From Coleophoma eucalyptorum (Eukaryota > Ascomycota > Leotiomycetes > Helotiales > Dermateaceae): 64,000 bases of DNA. Below, piece by piece: positions 59,251-64,000 of this stretch. A program made the translations under genes and the position numbers. Under the pieces are notes generated by a model. The model was not told the origin of the DNA. It searched no databases and saw only the letters and a program-made list of their open reading frames with translations. Numbering within the stretch: position 1 is the first letter of the stretch; each line of letters begins with the position of its first letter. The stretch is from contig JALRME010000003.1 in NCBI GenBank assembly GCA_026120035.1, forward strand, positions 310,001 through 374,000. Reading direction: 5' to 3'.

Positions 59251-60525
59251 TAAATAATCATATAATTAGAACAATGTTCAATCAATCAGAAGGAATCCCT
59301 AGTGTACGATAAGGTAGGCGAACGCAAACATATACGAGCTGTTTGATCATATGCAGCTGCACAACTGTACAACCCCCTAGTCCCTCGCTTATGAAATATG
59401 ACTACGCTTGGGCTCGTTACAATATACTAGGATTAATCCTGCGAAGACACTCGATAGGAGCAATAGACTTGAATAATATTAGGTTGTAAAACTCACAATT
59501 GGATGGAACCAATAATATATATATATAAGGATAACTTATAACAATCGTGAGCTTTGTGTATTTTCAAGGTAGCGACTCAATTTTGGCCGCGACTAGCGTA
59601 GGAAATACATAAAGGTTTGGGGGGGGTACAGTAGCGCTTTCAGGTATTATTCTATGGTTAAAATTATCTTAGAGCGTTATTGCAGGCAATGTTATGTAAG
59701 TCTATCGAATTTATTATACTGGATCTAAAACTTTTATTAGGCCTCGGATTAGGCAGTAGTTTATTGTTGGCTGGAGCTAGAAATTAGGATCCAGCTTTTT
59801 CCAGGATCTATAAGCAAGGCTTCTGAGTTATCTTAACCATATACCATGTATAACTTAGACCTAGGATACTCCTTAAATATAAGTAAGAAGCCTATATATT
59901 AATTAGGCTTTGGTAGATCAATTGTCTCTACCTAGCTCGTTTCATATAATAATGGAACAGGGTTTCAATGCCCGACCGCCTTAACCAGCATGCAGAAGAA
60001 AAGGGGCTCCCAGAATCCAACTGCTATAAAAACCTAGCTCAGCTCATATCATACGAAGTAACAAAATTCCAGGTCAGCTGCCTTGATGGACCAACTGCGA
60101 AAAGGGATGACCTCGATGGCTTAGCTCCAAGGGGCTACCCGTGTTGATGGCTTGACTCTCCCCATAAAAGGAGGCCTAGGTAACCAACTGCTTTCAATAT
60201 TCCGGCTTATATCATGCAAATGGCAACAACTCCCTGTGTAGGCTTACCACGCAGAAGGAACGAGCTAGTAACAACACTTAGCTTTTCATATTATCCAAAG
60301 GAACAAGGTCCTAAACGTTTTTAATAGCTCAGCACATATCTTGTAGATAACATACCCTCAGAAACCCAGTGCCGTACACAGGGAACGAGCTACCGCCCAG
60401 CTCCGTAGAGTGCGCCGCAATGTCTACAACGGCAAACAGAACTAAGCGACCAAGTGTAGTAGGTGACGAGGGCGGTATCGCATAAGCCGGCACTAACGTA
60501 CATATAGATATATGTAGTGTAGTGT
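59251..60525. other. AT-rich region beyond the TIR element
   Basis: About 1.3 kb, the edge of the repeat island. It holds a short AT-dinucleotide run near 59516 and an eight-base G run near 59620. No gene is recognised. The part after about 59950 has near-normal composition and may include the 3' flank of the histidine kinase. Confidence 0.5.
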
Positions 60526-63500
60526 TTAGCTGGCGTCGAAGGCTGGAAAATGTCGTTTCACACCACGATCAAGGAGTTTTATGCCAACAGGCTTCACAAA
60601 ATATTCATCGGCGCCAGCGCCCTTCGCGGCCGTTCTATCCGACAGACTGTCTTGGCCGGTCACAATAAATAGGATAGTCTCTCTCCACCTGTTCTTTTTC
60701 TCCAGCAATCGGATTTGCCGGGTTGCTTCAATTCCATCGCACACTGGCATTTGAAGGTCCATAAGTATCAGCTGGATGGCAGCCCCTTCGCTAGTGGCAG
60801 ACAAAGATTGATGTTGCGAAAATATCTCTACGGCTTGTAGGCCATCAGTTGCGCAAAAATATGGCAAACCTCGTTTGCTGCAGTACATTTGCATAATGCG
60901 GAGGTTGATGACATTGTCGTCGACAAGCAGTGCCGTGGGTTTAGGAGAACTTGTAAGAGCAGGGAAAATGGGAATCACTATTTCTGACTTCACGGGAGCT
61001 GCTGAGTCGGGCTGACATGTGGATGGTAAGATAGAGCCTAAGAGAGGATCGATAGTGGTATTCGCAGGTTTTTGCCTCGGCGGTCCCTTGGAATATGGTG
61101 AATTAGCCATAGACCTAACTTCTCCGTCTGTACCTGGGCCCTCGTCTATCATTGAGTGTCCATATAAGGGTTCATCAGGTCGAAGCAGACGCGTCTGGGT
61201 TGCTTTAATCTCTGAAAGCAGTCTATCTGCTTCTTCAAGCGCTGACGTCATCGTCGAGGTCAAAAAAGGTCCACAGGCATAAACGACATTGTTAGGAGTC
61301 TGTTCCAAGCAAGTTTTTGCTTCTGAGGCTGGAGTGAGACAAATGGCGACCTGTTCCAACGAGAGCTGTGACAGATACATACGGCGCTGTTCCAAGTCCG
61401 GTACAAAATCAAGGATAATAAAGGAGTCTTCTATGATTTCAGAGGAAGTAAACCCGTGGCAGGTAAGAAATATGGTGAAATAATCACACAGCGATACGCC
61501 ATCCGAGCCAGATGTCATGTTATAAAATTTCGAAGGTATATTCTTGAGTTTCGGATTCTGTAATTGCAACGAGAAAGGTGAGTATATACACTCGACTTCC
61601 TGGAACGTGGCTCTGAAATGCGAACCGTCGTCTATATCTGACGACACCAAACAAACAGACCCGTGGAGGAGTGTTGCGAATTTGGATGCAAGGGTCAGGC
61701 CTAATCCAGCGCCCGTCGATTGCATGTCGACCTTTTCATACGGCTCAAATATGCGTTGTTGGTGATCGGGGTGAATGCCATGGCCAGTGTCCTTAATATC
61801 GGCAATAAGCTCCTTGGAATCAGGATGTATCGATACAGTTACTACTACAATGCCTTCTGGTGTATTTTGAATTGCGTTTATGACAAGTGGAAGCAGGCAG
61901 TCTCGAAGCAGGCCAAGATCGGTTCGAAAATTATCACCATGTGGTGGCAAGTCGTGGTTGAAAAAAATAGAAGCTCCGTAACGTGTGTCCCCCGAAAACG
62001 TTTTCATTATCTCATTTGCCAACTCCGTCTCAAGCTCGTAAGTGGTATGTATAGCATAGCGCCGATCTTTCATCGCGATGTCCGCCCATCTGTTCAGAGT
62101 TATCATGCTATTGACGATGGAAATCAGGTCTCGCCCGGCCGTCTTAATAGTATCAAGGTAGATGGATGGTTCACTTGTATTGGTCGCTGGGATTACTTCT
62201 AGCAATGCCGATACTGGGTTGACGCTTTCGCGCAAGTTCCTCGACTTCAGCTCCTCGGCAAGTAATTCCACAGAACCAAGAATGCCATGAATCGGGGTTC
62301 GGAGATGGTGAGAAAAGCCTCGGATGAACTTCTCCTTTGCTCTCATTGCTTCTGCTAGAAGGCGTTTGTGCCACGTCTGGGAGATCATACCCGCACAAGT
62401 TTGAACAAACCAAGAATCAACATCATCAAACACCAGCCGAAAGTCCTTGGATGCCACCACGACTAATGATGGTCCCGATATGCTCTCACAGTGGGCAGCA
62501 ATGACGCGTACTACCCTAGTAGATGGAAGTTCCTGGTGATTTGAATGGGTAATGAAGTCATCAATGTAGTCGATATCTTCCCACAAGCCGTCTTCGAGGT
62601 CAGATGACAATATAGGATCTCGCCCTTTAATCTCGACATAGGTGGCTTTGGATGGCTGCAGGCTGATTACTGCGTTTGGATACGTCGTCCTCAATATTCT
62701 GAGGATTGGCTCCTCGGGGAATATATCATCTTTTTCCCCCTGTGCCATGGAGATGAGTTCGGACATTCGGCGCCTTTCTCGCTGACGCCTTGCTCTTGCA
62801 TATTGAACAATATCAGATATGACCCAGTCGGCCAGGCGAGCAAGTGTATGTTGCTGTGTTTTGGTCAGAGGCTCTTGACTCGTGCTTGAGGCTACACAGA
62901 GTGAACCAAGGCCAACACATTCTCCGGATTCGTTTTGCAACCGGAGTGGTGCACCAGCGTATGCTAGAAGTCCGCCACACTCGACGTATGGTGATTTTTT
63001 AAATCTCCAGTCCTCCATCATGTTTGGCAACAGAAACACACTCTAGGACGAAGGGTTAGCAAGACTTCAACAAAGGGCCAGTAGTTCTCAACTTACACCA
63101 GGGGGTTGAGTGACTGTATGCGCGCAGAGAGTTTCACCACGCGGAAGGATGGCTAGGGGAAGCCCAATTGTTACTAAGCGGATGTAGAAATTGACATCAA
63201 GAATACCGATGACAACAAACTCCCACCCCGTAGATTCCTTGGCAAGACATGCTTTCTCCTGAAGCCCGGCAAGAAACTCGCCGCCCTCCTCGAGGATATC
63301 GCGGGTATAATACCAAAGCATAGACAACCTGAGTCTTTCGTTCTTGGCTAGGAAGGCACGCAGATAACGATTAGAGAGTCGCAAAGACCTGTTTGGAATC
63401 GATGAAGGCGCATAGGCTTCCGCCTTCGGAGGGTAGTAGGACTTTTCCACCTCTGGGGACCATGCCTCGATTGGTTTGTCGACATTGTCCGGATCATAAA

Positions 63501-63609
63501 TAGGCCCAACAGTCTGCGGTGGAGCGGGCGGGATTTCGTGTTTTGATGACAGGACAGCCGCGTCCGCTTTTGGGAAGAATGATATCCGTTGCCTACTACC
63601 GGAGGCCAT
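60526..63609 (-). CDS. Hybrid histidine kinase with response-regulator domain
   Basis: Two exons: 63609-63097 and 63042-60526, giving 1009 residues. The N-terminal 290 residues include a GAF-like region typical of this fungal kinase class (LPLAILPRGETLCAHTV, then GLLAYAGAPLR and GSLCVAS). The dimerisation domain has FSHHLRTPIHGILG with the phosphorylatable His at 416 or 417. The ATPase domain shows the N box (LVINAIQNTPEG), G1 (DTGHGIHPDHQQRIFEPY) and G2 (GAGLGLTLA). The C-terminal receiver has VDDN, the phospho-acceptor Asp933 (LMDLQMPVCDG) and the switch Lys (YFVKPV). No transmembrane segment is seen, so it is a soluble sensor feeding a phosphorelay through an HPt protein to a MAP kinase or response regulator. 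The signal is unknown. Confidence 0.92.
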
Positions 63610-64000
63610 CGCTATAGTTTTATTGTGGAAGCGATGAAGTCAAGATAGGAGGAGCCATATCCTGCTTGAAGATTGCATAACAACGAGTGTAGTGAGTCGG
63701 GAAGTGTGGCAAAGTCAGAGATGTGGCGTTTGCACTAGTCTAGCGTGCTATATTGTATACAGTCATGCGCACTTTACGGTATAATTAAGTAATATCGTTG
63801 GCAGTAAGAACTAGTAATTTAGTGTTATTTGTTGTTAATGGGTTAGTTTAAATTTACGAGTTACTACCTCGAATATAAACCCTTGCACAACTCGGCCGTC
63901 GACTGAAGATCCTTGAAAGCCCTTCGGGTAACCCCCCCGGGTACTTTAACGCAGTCTTGGTTCTTTTTGCGGAACTTAAGAGAGACATGTGTCAGCGGTT
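63610..64000. other. Upstream region of the histidine kinase
   Basis: This 391-base stretch to the window end holds the kinase promoter and 5' UTR. No gene is seen. Confidence 0.5.

Noticed and set aside
63900..64000. Possible telomere or rDNA at the window end
   Set aside because: No TTAGGG-type repeats and no rRNA sequence are visible.

Overview
The window is a piece of a filamentous ascomycete (Pezizomycotina) nuclear genome. The reasons are short GT-AG introns of about 45-70 bases in nearly every gene, fungal Zn2Cys6 regulators, a DUF3433 membrane protein, AIM11, a type II pantothenate kinase, a yapsin-like GPI protease, an RNAi-type RNA-dependent RNA polymerase, a hybrid histidine kinase and an intron-bearing tRNA-Arg(UCU). 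Leotiomycetes is my guess from the look of the proteins; the sequence alone does not prove it.

Layout. 0.3-5.1 kb: a salicylate-hydroxylase-like FAD monooxygenase, the mitochondrial copper chaperone SCO1 and a six-exon fungal membrane protein. 6.3-8.7 kb: a large disordered coiled-coil protein whose first exon I could not find, followed by about 3.2 kb without a convincing gene. 11.9-14.7 kb: a 2-oxoglutarate/Fe(II) prolyl-hydroxylase-like enzyme and a divergent secreted Ser/Thr-rich protein. 15.7-26.2 kb: a compact set of regulator, esterase, NAD(P)-dependent reductase, FAD monooxygenase and regulator, with two divergent promoters. It looks like a small catabolic, detoxification or tailoring cluster without a backbone synthase. 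26.7-32.3 kb: a small secreted cysteine-containing protein, a long inverted repeat, a tRNA and AIM11. 32.3-43.2 kb: housekeeping-type genes (DUF3433 membrane protein, yapsin-like protease, pantothenate kinase, DUF5672 glycosyltransferase). 44.9-49.5 kb: the RNA-dependent RNA polymerase. 49.5-60.5 kb: an AT-rich repeat island holding foldback elements, a TIR element nested in its own family, a decayed MFS sugar transporter and, near its middle, one intact regulator. 60.5-63.6 kb: a hybrid histidine kinase.

The most striking result comes from reconstructing splice sites. The regulators at 23.9-26.2 kb and 53.9-55.7 kb each carry two complete Zn2Cys6 clusters in tandem at the N-terminus and share a related C-terminal region, so they are paralogous double-cluster factors. 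One uses a GC-AG intron inside its second cluster. Exon joins below were worked out by hand from splice signals and reading-frame phase. All joined models quoted with a length are multiples of three.
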